This document shows, piece by piece, positions 21,846 to 30,216 of a DNA stretch of 39,384 bases. A model generated the notes under the pieces. It saw only the letters and a list, made by a program, of their open reading frames with translations, did no database searches and was not told the origin of the DNA. Source of the stretch: CAYONP01 sp964405335 (lineage in GTDB: Bacteria; Armatimonadota; UBA10988); NCBI GenBank assembly GCA_964405335.1, contig CAYONP010000053.1, positions 1 to 39,384 on the forward strand, given 5' to 3'. Both the position numbers and the translations under genes were made by a program. How positions within the stretch are numbered: the first letter of the stretch is position 1; each line of letters begins with the position of its first letter.

Positions 21846-22826
21846 ATGGCGAAACAGGCACGGCGCGATCTCCTGCGCGCGGCAGCGGTGGGCGTGGCCG
21901 GAGTGGCACTCGGCCGCGGTCGGCCGGCCGGGGCGGCGGCGCCGTTGATTGACCGGCGGACGCTGACCGGCCTAGGCGTCGAGGTCGGTGTGCTGGCCTG
22001 TGGGCTGGGCAGCCAGTTTGTCGGGCCGTACCAGCGGGCGGCCGAAGAAGACAAGGAGCGGGTGGCCGAGGAGCGCCGCGGTCTGCTGCGCCGGGCGCTC
22101 GAGCTGGGCTGCAACTACTGGGACACGGCCGAGTCGTACGGGCCTAGTCAGCAGATCATCGGCCCGCTGCTGAAGGACGTGCGCGACCAGGTGTTCATGG
22201 TCTCGAAAACCGGCGCGCGCGATTATGACGGCTATCTCCGCGCGCTCGAAAAGGTCTTGGGCGAGCTGCAGACCGACCATCTCGACCTGTTCCACTGCCA
22301 CGACATGCAGCCGCGCAACGTGACCGACGAGGGCCTGGCGGCGATGGAGGCCGGCTGCGTCCGCGCCGCGCGGAAGGCCAAAGAGGACGGGCTGATCCGC
22401 CACTGGGGCGTGACCGGCCACTCCAGCGCGGCCTGCCTGCTGACCTTCATCGACAAGTTCGCGCCCGAGGCGGTGATGTCGGTCTTTTCGGCCGGCCACC
22501 AGGACCGCAGCTACGTCGAGGCGCTGCTCCCCGCCGCCCGCGAGCGGGGCCTGGCGGTGATTGCCATGAAAACGCATCGCCAGGCGGCGCAGACCGATCT
22601 GGCCGGCGGTGACCTGGTCCGCTATGCGCTCAGCCTTGAGGGCATCTGCGCGGCCAACGTCGGGCTCGACTCGCTCGGACACCTGGACGAGAACACCGCC
22701 GTGGCGCGGGGATTCGAGCCGTTGACCGCCACGCAGATTGCTTGGGTCGACGGTCTGGCGGCGCGGCAGCTCGAGGGGGTAACGGCGATATGGCAGACAC
22801 CGCAGTACCGCGACGCCGTGGTCTAG
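21846..22826 (+). CDS. Tat-exported aldo/keto reductase
   Basis: 326 residues. The N-terminus MAKQARRDLLRAAAVGVAGVALG is a twin-arginine signal (RRDLL plus a hydrophobic stretch), so export in folded form with bound cofactor is expected. The aldo/keto reductase tetrad is present: Asp93 and Tyr98 in YWDTAESYG, Lys121 in MVSKTGARD, His152 in LFHCHDM. The family reduces carbonyls with NAD(P)H; substrates are unknown. ATG 21846 has GAGGAG six bases upstream and a promoter before it. The downstream ConA-like gene starts inside its last 37 bases, so the two are probably co-translated. Exported oxidoreductases of this kind are frequent in glycan-degrading lineages (inference). Confidence 0.88.
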   Translation: MAKQARRDLLRAAAVGVAGVALGRGRPAGAAAPLIDRRTLTGLGVEVGVLACGLGSQFVGPYQRAAEEDKERVAEERRGLLRRALELGCNYWDTAESYGPSQQIIGPLLKDVRDQVFMVSKTGARDYDGYLRALEKVLGELQTDHLDLFHCHDMQPRNVTDEGLAAMEAGCVRAARKAKEDGLIRHWGVTGHSSAACLLTFIDKFAPEAVMSVFSAGHQDRSYVEALLPAARERGLAVIAMKTHRQAAQTDLAGGDLVRYALSLEGICAANVGLDSLGHLDENTAVARGFEPLTATQIAWVDGLAARQLEGVTAIWQTPQYRDAVV

Positions 22827-23446
22827 CCGCGCTGCTGGTCGTCGGCGCGATGGTCATGGCGGCCGACACGCTGCGCGACTCGTTCGACGCCGGCATGGAC
22901 GGCTGGGAGCCGGTCGTCGCCGAGCGTTGGGAGGTGGCCGAGGCCGAGGGCAACGCGCTGCTGCGCCTGAAGTCGCCCGGCACGCTGCGCGAGGGGGTGC
23001 GCCGGCCGGCCGAGTATGTCCTGGCCCGCGACGCTGGCTGGCGCGACGTGACCATCCGGCTGCGGCTCCGCTCGCTGCGCCCGGCGACGGTGATCGGCCG
23101 CGACGCGGTGGTGATCTTCGGCTGGCGGGACGACACCCACTTCTACTACGCGCATGTCAGCAACGACAGCAACGGCTCGACCCACAACATCATCATGAAG
23201 GTCGCCGGCGACACACGGCGGGCCATCCAGCAGCCGGCGCGCCCGGAGCCGCGATTGAGCGACGGCTGGCACGAGGTCCAGGTCGAGCACCGCGCCGACG
23301 GCACCATCCGGGTCTTCATGGACGACCTCGAAACGCCGCTGATGACCGCCCAGGACACCGACTACCCAGGCGGCCGGGTCGGGTTCGGCACGTTCGACGA
23401 CGTGGCCGAGTTCGACGACGTGGTGATCGACGGGACGCGGTTGTAG
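22790..23446 (+). CDS. Exported ConA-like jellyroll protein (LamG/DUF1080-like)
   Basis: 218 residues. MADTAVPRRRGLAALLVVGAMVMAA is a signal peptide with an RRR n-region. The mature part begins DTLRDSFDAGMDGWEPVVAERWEVAE and continues with alternating strands (WRDVTIRLRLRSLRP, DAVVIFGWRDDTHFYYAHVSND, HEVQVEHRADGTIRVFMDDLETPLM, GGRVGFGTFDDVAEFDDVVIDG), the pattern of laminin-G/3-keto-disaccharide-hydrolase-type sandwiches. It is likely carbohydrate-binding or a glycosidase of that fold, but no catalytic residues are assigned. The ATG at 22790 lies within the end of the upstream reductase gene; that overlap and a preceding GA-rich stretch support it. Palindromic repeat sequence follows the TAG stop. 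Confidence 0.75.
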   Translation: MADTAVPRRRGLAALLVVGAMVMAADTLRDSFDAGMDGWEPVVAERWEVAEAEGNALLRLKSPGTLREGVRRPAEYVLARDAGWRDVTIRLRLRSLRPATVIGRDAVVIFGWRDDTHFYYAHVSNDSNGSTHNIIMKVAGDTRRAIQQPARPEPRLSDGWHEVQVEHRADGTIRVFMDDLETPLMTAQDTDYPGGRVGFGTFDDVAEFDDVVIDGTRL

Positions 23447-23467
23447 CGGTGATGCGTGCGGCCCTGA

Positions 23468-23492
23468 GGGCGCGCCGCGGCGGCGCCCCTAC
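23468..23492. repeat. Palindromic element with CCCTAC edge, abutting the nitrilase stop
   Basis: GGGCGCGCC, GC, GGCGGCGCCC, then CTAC. The CTA at 23489-23491 is the TAG stop of the minus-strand nitrilase gene. Nearly the same layout as at 5767-5792. Confidence 0.78.
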
Positions 23493-24361
23493 CAGCGCGG
23501 CGCGTCACCGCTTTCCGGGGGAAGGTTAGCCTCGGGCGGGTGGAGTTGCCCGGCCGGGTCGGCCAGCGGGCCGTAGAGTTCGGGCCGGCGGTGGTGGCGG
23601 CCGTAGATGCCGCGCCGGCGGTGCTCGGCCAGGGCGTCAAGGTCGATCGTGGTGTGGAGCAGACCCTCGGCGTCGCCCAGCTCGGCGGTGATGTCGCCGT
23701 TCGGCGCGATGGCCATGCTGTGCCCGTTCTGCCGCGGCGCGGCGTGGTTGACGACCAGGAGGTGGGCCTCGTTCTCGAACGCCCGGGTGCGCAGCAGGCA
23801 GCGGTGGATGTCGTCGGTGGGGCAGGTGCAGGCCAGCGGATTGAGGATGAGCTCGGCGCCCTGGAGCATCAGCAGCCGCGCCGATTCGGGCAGCTCGCGG
23901 TCGTAGCAGATCATGATCCCGCCACAGAACGAGCCGGTCGGCGTGGCGAACTCCCAGACCGGAAAGGCCGAGCCGTTGCGCCACCCGCCGGGCGTCTCGT
24001 AGCGGTTGATGTGGACCTTGCGCATCACCCCGCGCAGCGCGCCGTCGGGGCCGTGGACGGCGATGCTGTTGTAGACCTGTCCCTCGCGCAGCTCGCTCAG
24101 GCCATACATCAGGTGGACGCCGAGCTCGGCGGCGAGGGCACCGAACCGCTCCGTCGCCGGTCCGGGGATCGGCTCGGCCATGGCGCGCTCGCGCTCCCCG
24201 CCGACAAAGCCGGTCAGCACCACTTCCGGGGCGAGCAGCACCTGCGCTCCGTCGGCCGCCGCCAGGCGGGCGAGGCGCTCGAGGAGGTCGGCGTTGCGCT
24301 CCTGCTGCTCCTGCAGGCCGGCAAACTGCAGGCCGGCCAGGCGCACCGTGCCGTGGCCCAT
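23489..24361 (-). CDS. Carbon-nitrogen hydrolase (nitrilase superfamily)
   Basis: 290 residues. The catalytic triad is visible: Glu46 in LLAPEVVLTGF, Lys115 in GVMRKVHINRYE, Cys152 in GIMICYDRELPE. The family hydrolyses amides, nitriles or carbamoyl compounds; HINRYETPGGWRNG and the TCPTDDIHRCLLRTRAFENE stretch are not specific enough to name a substrate. The ATG at 24361 has GGAGA six bases upstream. The C-terminus runs ~30 residues beyond the core (PPEANLPPESGDAPRW) and ends at a TAG provided by the neighbouring palindrome. Divergent from the ThuA-like gene with a 95-bp spacer. Soluble, no signal peptide. Confidence 0.9.
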   Translation of the reverse strand: MGHGTVRLAGLQFAGLQEQQERNADLLERLARLAAADGAQVLLAPEVVLTGFVGGERERAMAEPIPGPATERFGALAAELGVHLMYGLSELREGQVYNSIAVHGPDGALRGVMRKVHINRYETPGGWRNGSAFPVWEFATPTGSFCGGIMICYDRELPESARLLMLQGAELILNPLACTCPTDDIHRCLLRTRAFENEAHLLVVNHAAPRQNGHSMAIAPNGDITAELGDAEGLLHTTIDLDALAEHRRRGIYGRHHRRPELYGPLADPAGQLHPPEANLPPESGDAPRW

Positions 24362-24456
24362 GGGCGTCTCCGGCGGTCGCTTCGTCGCCCAGCCGGCCGG
24401 CCCTGCCGGCGGCAGGAGCCGGCCGCCGTCGACCGAATGCCGCCACGGGAGCCGTC

Positions 24457-25098
24457 ATGAAACGCGCGCTGATTGTGCAAGGGGGTTGGGCCGGTCATCA
24501 TCCCGCCGAGGTGGCCGAGGTGTTTCGCGCCGGGCTGGTCGAGCGCGGCTTCGCCGTCGAGGTGGCCGACACGCTCGACGCCTTCTGTGACCCGAGCCTG
24601 CCCGAGCTCGACCTGGTTATCCCGATCTGGACCATGGGCCGGCTCAGCGGCGAGCAGTTCGCCCCGCTGTCGGCGGCGGTACAGGCGGGCGTCGGCCTGG
24701 CCGGCGTGCACGGCGGCATGTGCGACGCCTTCCGCGAGCAGACCGAGTGGCAGTTCATGACCGGCGGGCAGTGGGTCGCGCATCCGGGCAACGACGGCGT
24801 GACCTACACCGTCCAGATCACCCGGCCCGACCACCCGATCTGCGCCGGCGTCGCCGACTTCGAGGTCACCAGCGAGCAATACTACCTGCATGTCGATCCG
24901 ATCAACGAGGTGCTGGCGACGACGGTGTTCGAGCAGTACAACGGCTGCGTCATGCCGGTGACCTGGACCAAATCGTGGGGCCGCGGGCGAGTCTTCTACT
25001 GCAGCCTGGGCCACCGCCCGGCGGATGTCGAGCTGCCCGACGCGAAGCGGATGATCCTCAACGGCTTCGAGTGGGCGGCGGCGGGCAAGGCGGCGTGA
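24457..25098 (+). CDS. ThuA-like glutamine-amidotransferase-fold protein
   Basis: 213 residues. MKRALIVQGGWAGHHPAEVAEVFRAGL, LDLVIPIWTMGRLSGEQFAPL, GVGLAGVHGGMCDAFR and a late VTWTKSWGRGRVFYCSLGHRPADVELPDAKRMILNGFEWAA match the ThuA (trehalose-utilisation) family, which has a class I amidotransferase fold without the usual catalytic triad. Its role in sugar metabolism is poorly defined. ATG 24457 is preceded by CGGGAG. First gene of a long rightward run. Its TGA overlaps the GTG of the next gene. Confidence 0.9.
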   Translation: MKRALIVQGGWAGHHPAEVAEVFRAGLVERGFAVEVADTLDAFCDPSLPELDLVIPIWTMGRLSGEQFAPLSAAVQAGVGLAGVHGGMCDAFREQTEWQFMTGGQWVAHPGNDGVTYTVQITRPDHPICAGVADFEVTSEQYYLHVDPINEVLATTVFEQYNGCVMPVTWTKSWGRGRVFYCSLGHRPADVELPDAKRMILNGFEWAAAGKAA

Positions 25099-26177
25099 CG
25101 GCAGCCCTGGCGTTGCTGGTTCTGCTCGCCGCCGAGCCCGGTGACGACTGGCGCTGGGGCGGCCCGCCGCGCTATGCCGGCGGCCACCCGTTCGGCGGGC
25201 TGTTCCTCGGCACGCCGGCCCTCGACGCCGCGCTGCCACACCGGCCGGCGTGGGAGTTTCGCCTGTCGCAGTACAACACGCTGGCGATCAGTCCCAATGT
25301 CTTCACCACCTCCGCGGGGCAGGAGCTGCTGCAGCGCTTGGCCGCCGGCCGGCCGGCGGCGCCGCTCGACACCGCCGCGCTGGCGGCCGAGGCGGCGGCC
25401 AGGCCGGGCGAGAGCTTCTTCTTCGCCGACGCCGAGACCACGCGGCTGGACATCGTCTATTACCACCCGTTCGATTCGCGCTGGGCAGTCGAGGTCGAGC
25501 TGCCGCTGCTTGGTCACTGGGGCGGCTGGTTCGACCCGCTGATCGAGGGCTTCCACAACGCGCTCAACTTCCCCGACCTGTACCGCGGGCTGACGCCCGA
25601 CCAGCGGGTGCAGCTCTTCGCCGCGCGGGGCGGACAGGCGGTGGTCTACGACGGGCCGTTCGAGCCGGGGCTCGGCGACATCGTGCTGCGCGGCCTGCAC
25701 GCGCCGGTGGCCGAAACGAGCGACCAGCCGGCAGTGGCGCTGTCGGCCTCGCTGAAGCTGCCGACCGGCGCGGCCAGCCGGCTGCAGGGCAGTGGGCGGT
25801 TCGATTTCGGCTTCGGCTGGCATGTCGCCAAGTCGGTCGGCGATGTGCGGCTCTATCTCTCCAGCGGCTACACCTGGCACGGCGGCTGGCGCGGCATGGC
25901 CGCGGTGCCGCTGCGGCCGACGGTCGACCTCCACCTGGGCACCGAGATCCGGTTCTGCCGCGAGTGGTCGGCCAACCTGCAGTTCTCGCGCCTGGAGCAC
26001 GCCCTGGCGGCGGCCGATCCGGCGAGCTTCGGCCGGCCGGCGCTGCAGGTTGCCGGCGGGTTCCGGTGGCAGCCGGCGACGCTGCCCGAGATGAGCTTCT
26101 GGTTCTTCGAGAACCTCAACGAGGACCAGAACTCCTATGACGCGGGGATCCAGTATCGCTTGAGGTGGGTACGGTGA
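25095..26177 (+). CDS. Outer-membrane beta-barrel protein (DUF3187-like), paralog 1
   Basis: 360 residues from GTG 25095, which overlaps the ThuA stop. VTAALALLVLLAAEPG is a short signal peptide. The body is rich in alternating aromatic strands typical of porin-like barrels: AETTRLDIVYYHPFDSRWAVEVELPLLGHWGGWFD, VALSASLKLPTGAASRLQGSGRFDFGFGWHVAKSVGDVRLYLSSGYTWHGG, ending QNSYDAGIQYRLRWVR with a terminal aromatic strand. The strand order and the LKLPTG...GSG motif resemble DUF3187; this is my recollection of the family, not a search. No plug or ligand motif. The next gene is a clear paralog in tandem and overlaps it. Probably an outer-membrane channel or anchor. Confidence 0.7.
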   Translation: MTAALALLVLLAAEPGDDWRWGGPPRYAGGHPFGGLFLGTPALDAALPHRPAWEFRLSQYNTLAISPNVFTTSAGQELLQRLAAGRPAAPLDTAALAAEAAARPGESFFFADAETTRLDIVYYHPFDSRWAVEVELPLLGHWGGWFDPLIEGFHNALNFPDLYRGLTPDQRVQLFAARGGQAVVYDGPFEPGLGDIVLRGLHAPVAETSDQPAVALSASLKLPTGAASRLQGSGRFDFGFGWHVAKSVGDVRLYLSSGYTWHGGWRGMAAVPLRPTVDLHLGTEIRFCREWSANLQFSRLEHALAAADPASFGRPALQVAGGFRWQPATLPEMSFWFFENLNEDQNSYDAGIQYRLRWVR

Positions 26178-27232
26178 CGACTGCCCTGCTGGCACTGCTG
26201 CTCGGCGCCTTCACGCCGGCCAACGAGGCCGACGTGGGTGGCCCGCTGCGGCTGCAGAACGGGTTCCAGTTCGGGGCCGCTTTTCTCTCCACGCCGCCGC
26301 TCCACGCCCGCATCGGCACGCGGCCGCGGCTCGATCTGCGGCTGTCGATGCTGAGTACTCACGCCGTGCCCGATTACCTGGCCCAAACGGCCGCCGGCAT
26401 GGCCCAGGCCGCCGCCGGCGGGCCGCTCGATCTGGCCCTGCTCGCCGGCGAGGCGGCGGCCGACCCGGCCGCCACGCTCTACCTCGCCGATGTCGAGACG
26501 ACTCGGCTCGACCTGGTCTACACCCATCCGCTCGGCCGGCGCTGGCAGTTCGAGGTCGAAGCGCCGATCTACTACCAGTCGGGCGGCTGGATGGACGCCG
26601 TGGTCGAGGGCTGGCACGCACTCTTCGGGCTGCCCGACACCGGCCGCCGTGGCTATCCCCACGGCAACTCGCAGATGGCCTATTACCATGGCGGGTCGAG
26701 CTTCGCGCTGACCGGCGAGTCGGGCCCGGCGCTGGGCGACATCACGCTCCGCGGGCTGTGGCAGGCGGTCGACAGCCGGCCGGCGGCGATTGCCTTCAGC
26801 GGCGCGGTCAAGCTGCCCACCGGCGCCGCTTCGAGGCTCGCCGGCAGCGGCTGCTGGGACTTCGGGCTCGGTCTGCACGGGAGCTACACGCTGGGCCAGA
26901 GCAGGGTCTACACCACCGCCGGGTTCAACCACCACGGCGGCTGGCGCGGGATGAGCGGCGTGCAGGTGCGCGACACGCTCGATTGGCACCTCGGCTACGA
27001 GTATCGGGTCAGCGAGCACTGGTCGTGGCTGACCCAGGTGAGCCTGTATGGCAGCCCCACCGCGGCGCGGGAGTCGCGCTCGGTCGACGATCCCGCCTCG
27101 CTCTACGCCTTCGCCGCGCGTTACAATGACGGCCGCAGCTTCGAGCTGGAGTGGGGCTTTGTCGAGAACATCGCCCGCAACAGCAACACGCACGATTTCG
27201 GCATCTACGGCCGCGTCCGCCTCTGGCCGTAA
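26174..27232 (+). CDS. Outer-membrane beta-barrel protein (DUF3187-like), paralog 2
   Basis: 352 residues from GTG 26174 (GTGA overlap with the previous stop). Signal MTTALLALLLGAFTPA. It shares block after block with the upstream protein: DVETTRLDLVYTHPLGRRWQFEVEAPIYYQSGGWMDAVVEGWHA, LGDITLRGLW, VKLPTGAASRLAGSGCWDFGLGLHGSYTLGQ, FNHHGGWRGMSGVQVRDTLDWHLGYEYRV, and a final DFGIYGRVRLWP strand. Divergence between the two is substantial, so the duplication is old. The frame is open nine bases further to a GTG at 26165; 26174 is preferred for coupling. Function unknown, outer membrane inferred. Confidence 0.7.
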   Translation: MTTALLALLLGAFTPANEADVGGPLRLQNGFQFGAAFLSTPPLHARIGTRPRLDLRLSMLSTHAVPDYLAQTAAGMAQAAAGGPLDLALLAGEAAADPAATLYLADVETTRLDLVYTHPLGRRWQFEVEAPIYYQSGGWMDAVVEGWHALFGLPDTGRRGYPHGNSQMAYYHGGSSFALTGESGPALGDITLRGLWQAVDSRPAAIAFSGAVKLPTGAASRLAGSGCWDFGLGLHGSYTLGQSRVYTTAGFNHHGGWRGMSGVQVRDTLDWHLGYEYRVSEHWSWLTQVSLYGSPTAARESRSVDDPASLYAFAARYNDGRSFELEWGFVENIARNSNTHDFGIYGRVRLWP

Positions 27233-27235
27233 CCG

Positions 27236-28234
27236 ATGAGCGAAGCCCTGCTCGAGCGGCTGGCCCACGGCGGGTACCTCTGGCCGTGGGTCTGGCGGCG
27301 GCTCCGCCAGCGCGACGATCCGGCCTGTCTCGACGCCCTGCTGGCCGGTCTGCTCGCTCTGCCCGGCGACACCACCGCCCGCCGCGAGCCGATCCTCGCC
27401 TGCCTCCGTGCCACCGCGGAGCGCGCCTTCGGCCTGCTCCAACTGCGGCAGACCGAGCGCGCCACCGCGCTCTGCAGCGCGCTCGCCGTTGAGCCGGCGA
27501 GCATCGCCTCGCTGGTCGAATCGGCGCCGCTGCCGAACCCGCTGCTGGCCGACTATGCCGCCGTGCTCGAAGCCACTGGCGAGGCCGCCTGCGACGGTCT
27601 GCGCGAGCTGCTCGACGGCCCGCGGCTGCCGGTCGAGACGTTCGAGCCGAAGACCGATCCCCGCACACCCTGGCGGTTTGCCGGCGCCAAGCTGACCGCC
27701 CTGGCGGCGCTCGGGCCGCATTGCCTGCCCGACGACCGCCCGCGCCTTCTGCGCCTGGCCAACGACGAGGCCGAGCCGGTGCCGGTGCGCTATGCCGCCA
27801 GCGCGCTGGCGGCGCTGCTCAGCCCGGAGTTCACGCCGCGCCAGGCGCTGGCGCAGGCGCTGTTCGACCTGCCGCAGGGGCAGCTCGGCCGCGGCTCGGC
27901 AAAGTCCTACGACTACTGGACCCGCCAGCTCGCCGTCACCGGCGTGGCGCTGGTCGAGCCGGCGCTCGACTGCCTCGACGGCGGCGGGCCGACGCTCCGC
28001 CGCCGCGCCGCCGACCTGCTGGTCGCCATCGGCCAGCCGGCACGCACCGCCGTCACCGCGCGACTGGCCAGCACGCGTGACTTCCAGACCCGCAACGCGC
28101 TGCGCCGCGTGCTGCGCGCGGTGACCACGCCCGAGACGCCGCAACGCGCCGCCGGCGACCGCAGCCTGACCCGCGCGGCCCGGCCCGGGGCCGACGCCGA
28201 GCGCGGCCTCAGCCGGGCCGAGGAACCGCCGTGA
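27236..28234 (+). CDS. HEAT-like helical repeat protein, paralog 1 of 3
   Basis: 332 residues, cytoplasmic by composition, made of helical pairs (LTALAALGPHCLPDDRPRLLRLANDEAEPVPVRYAASALAALLS and similar). The first 30 residues MSEALLERLAHGGYLWPWVWRRLRQRDDPACLDALLAGL match the next gene almost position for position. The last ~35 residues carry GDRSLTRAARPGADAERGLSRAEEPP, a tail also found in the next two proteins (L-S-R-A core). HEAT-like scaffolds usually bind proteins; no enzyme motif. It starts three bases after the barrel gene and its TGA overlaps the GTG of the next. Confidence 0.7.
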   Translation: MSEALLERLAHGGYLWPWVWRRLRQRDDPACLDALLAGLLALPGDTTARREPILACLRATAERAFGLLQLRQTERATALCSALAVEPASIASLVESAPLPNPLLADYAAVLEATGEAACDGLRELLDGPRLPVETFEPKTDPRTPWRFAGAKLTALAALGPHCLPDDRPRLLRLANDEAEPVPVRYAASALAALLSPEFTPRQALAQALFDLPQGQLGRGSAKSYDYWTRQLAVTGVALVEPALDCLDGGGPTLRRRAADLLVAIGQPARTAVTARLASTRDFQTRNALRRVLRAVTTPETPQRAAGDRSLTRAARPGADAERGLSRAEEPP

Positions 28235-29238
28235 GTGACGACCTGCTCGAACGGCTGCGCACCGGCGGGTTTGTCTGGCCGTGGGTCTGGAGCGCCCTGG
28301 CCCGGCGCGATGATGAGCCGCTGATCGATGCGCTGCTGGCCGGCCTGCGCCACTTCGCCCGGCTGGCCGAGCCGACGCCTGACGCGCTGCTCGCCACCCT
28401 GGCGGCGATCGTGCAGCGGCCGCTCGGGCTGCTCCGACTCGCCGAACCGGCCCGAGTCGAGGCGCTGGTCGACGGCCTGGCCGCCGAGCCGACCGGCTGG
28501 CTCGGCGTGCGCCACGCCCGGCTGTGGCGATTCACCCGCTACGAGGAGATTCTGACCGCCCTCGGCGCGGCGGCGCACGATCCGCTACGGAGGCTGCTCG
28601 ACGGCCCGCCGCGGCCGGTCGACTACCTCAACATCGGTGAGAACCAGACCACCCTGCTCCTCTCGCGCTGGTTCGGCGCCAAGCTGGTCGCCCTGGCCTG
28701 CCTGGCCACCGCGGGCGAGCCGGCCGACCGGCAGCGCTTCGAGCGCCTGGCCAGCGACGCCACCGAGCCCGCCACGGTGCGCCAGACCGCCGGCCTGCTG
28801 GCCCGCCTGGCCGCCGAGCCGGAGCGACGACGCGCGGTGCTGGCCGAGTCCGTGCTGTCGGTTTCGAGTGATCACTTCACCCTGGTTGGTGCCGAGTCAT
28901 ATTATGGCCAGATTGCGCGAATAGCGGCGGCCGGTCCGGTGTTGGTCGAACCGGCGGTGGAGTGTCTGGTGGGCGAGGACTGGGTGCTGCGCGAGCGGGT
29001 GTCGCTGATTCTCTCGGCGCTGGGCGAGCCGGCGCGCGAGCCGGTGGCGGCGCTGCGCGAGGCATCGCGCGACTGGCGGGTCGAGCAGGCGGCGCAGGCG
29101 GTGCTGTACAACCTCGACCTGCGCCGGCACTTCACCCGTCGCCGGCCGAGCGACCGCTCGCTGTCGCGCGCGCGGCGGCCGGTGGGCGATGATGGGCGGG
29201 GGATCAGCCGGGCCGCGCCGGACACGGACGATGCCTAG
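28231..29238 (+). CDS. HEAT-like helical repeat protein, paralog 2 of 3
   Basis: 335 residues from GTG 28231 (GTGA overlap). Opening MSDDLLERLRTGGFVWPWVWSALARRDDEPLIDALLAGL is nearly that of paralog 1, as are RWFGAKLVALACL and the block AESYYGQIARIAAAGPVLVEPAVECLVGEDWVLRERVSLIL. Tail: SDRSLSRARRPVGDDGRGISRAAPDTDDA, again two S-R-A units separated by about 12 residues. No catalytic motif. Likely arose by tandem duplication. It is one step in a tightly packed cluster with the beta-barrel genes, which suggests they act together, perhaps as cytoplasmic partners or regulators of an envelope system (inference only). Confidence 0.7.
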   Translation: MSDDLLERLRTGGFVWPWVWSALARRDDEPLIDALLAGLRHFARLAEPTPDALLATLAAIVQRPLGLLRLAEPARVEALVDGLAAEPTGWLGVRHARLWRFTRYEEILTALGAAAHDPLRRLLDGPPRPVDYLNIGENQTTLLLSRWFGAKLVALACLATAGEPADRQRFERLASDATEPATVRQTAGLLARLAAEPERRRAVLAESVLSVSSDHFTLVGAESYYGQIARIAAAGPVLVEPAVECLVGEDWVLRERVSLILSALGEPAREPVAALREASRDWRVEQAAQAVLYNLDLRRHFTRRRPSDRSLSRARRPVGDDGRGISRAAPDTDDA

Positions 29239-30202
29239 GCTGATGTCATGGTTGCTGGCCCGCGCCGCGCGCCGGGCGGCCGACCGGCTGCCGGACTGGT
29301 CGGCTATCGGGCCGTTCGAGCGCCAAGCGATCATCTTCTCGGACCACGAACGGATGGCCGAGAACTTCCTCGCCGCACTCGAAGGCTTGCCGCCCGACCA
29401 GGCTGCGCCGCCCTGGATCGACCGGGGGCTCGCCGAGGGCATCGACCCGGCCCATCCGTTCGCGCGCGGTGACCGTCCGCCGCGGTTGGTCGCCCTGCTC
29501 ATCGCCCAAGCAGAGCTTCCCGGCCGCGAACGCCTGCTGGGCTATCTGTACGAAGCGCTCCGGAGGCTTGAAGCCATGGCCGCCCCGTCGGTGCGCGAGC
29601 GGCTCGCCTCGCGGCGGTTCGGCGACGACGGCGGCCGGCTGCTAGCCATTCTGATGGAACCGTTCCTCGAGGCCGGCGACGAGGCCTGGCTGCGCCCCCT
29701 GGTCACCGATCGGGCGCTGGGCAGGGCGGCGCGCGCCGGGGCGGCGTACCTGCTCGCCTCGCTGCCGGACGAGCTGATCGGCACGACCATGGCCGAGCTG
29801 GCGGTCGAGCTGCTCGAGTTCGATCCGCCCGACGAGCATGCCGTCAAGGTACTCGCCACCTACGGCTTGGCGCTGCACAGGAGCGCAACGCGAGCGCTCG
29901 AGACGGCACGGCCCGAGGACCGCCGGCCGGTGCTCCACCTGCTGCGCTTCCTCGGCCCGCCGGTGGTGCCGTTGCTGGTCGAGGTCCTCGACCGCACGAC
30001 TGCGGCCGACCTGCGAGCGGCGATTCACGGCCTGCTGCTCGAGCTCAACCCACGTGCCTCGCGGCGCGCGGTGCGTGGTCATTGGCAGGCGCCGTCGATT
30101 TCGCTGGCCGCCCCACCCACCGCCGACCCCACCCTCGGCCTCAGCCGGGCCGCGCGGAGGGATCCGCCGCGCGAGCCGGAACCACCCGCCGACCCGGCCT
30201 GA
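29231..30202 (+). CDS. HEAT-like helical repeat protein, paralog 3 of 3
   Basis: 323 residues from ATG 29231, which overlaps the previous stop by eight bases. More diverged at the N-terminus (MPRLMSWLLARAARRAADRLPDWSAIGPFERQA) but with the same helical composition (HAVKVLATYGLALHRSATRALE, VLHLLRFLGPPVVPLLVEVLDRTTAADLRAAIHGLLLEL) and the same kind of tail: PTADPTLGLSRAARRDPPREPE, a single L-S-R-A unit. The shared tail is the main reason for grouping it with its neighbours. A gap of 14 bases follows before glcF. Confidence 0.65.
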   Translation: MPRLMSWLLARAARRAADRLPDWSAIGPFERQAIIFSDHERMAENFLAALEGLPPDQAAPPWIDRGLAEGIDPAHPFARGDRPPRLVALLIAQAELPGRERLLGYLYEALRRLEAMAAPSVRERLASRRFGDDGGRLLAILMEPFLEAGDEAWLRPLVTDRALGRAARAGAAYLLASLPDELIGTTMAELAVELLEFDPPDEHAVKVLATYGLALHRSATRALETARPEDRRPVLHLLRFLGPPVVPLLVEVLDRTTAADLRAAIHGLLLELNPRASRRAVRGHWQAPSISLAAPPTADPTLGLSRAARRDPPREPEPPADPA

Positions 30203-30216
30203 GGCAGACTGTATCC

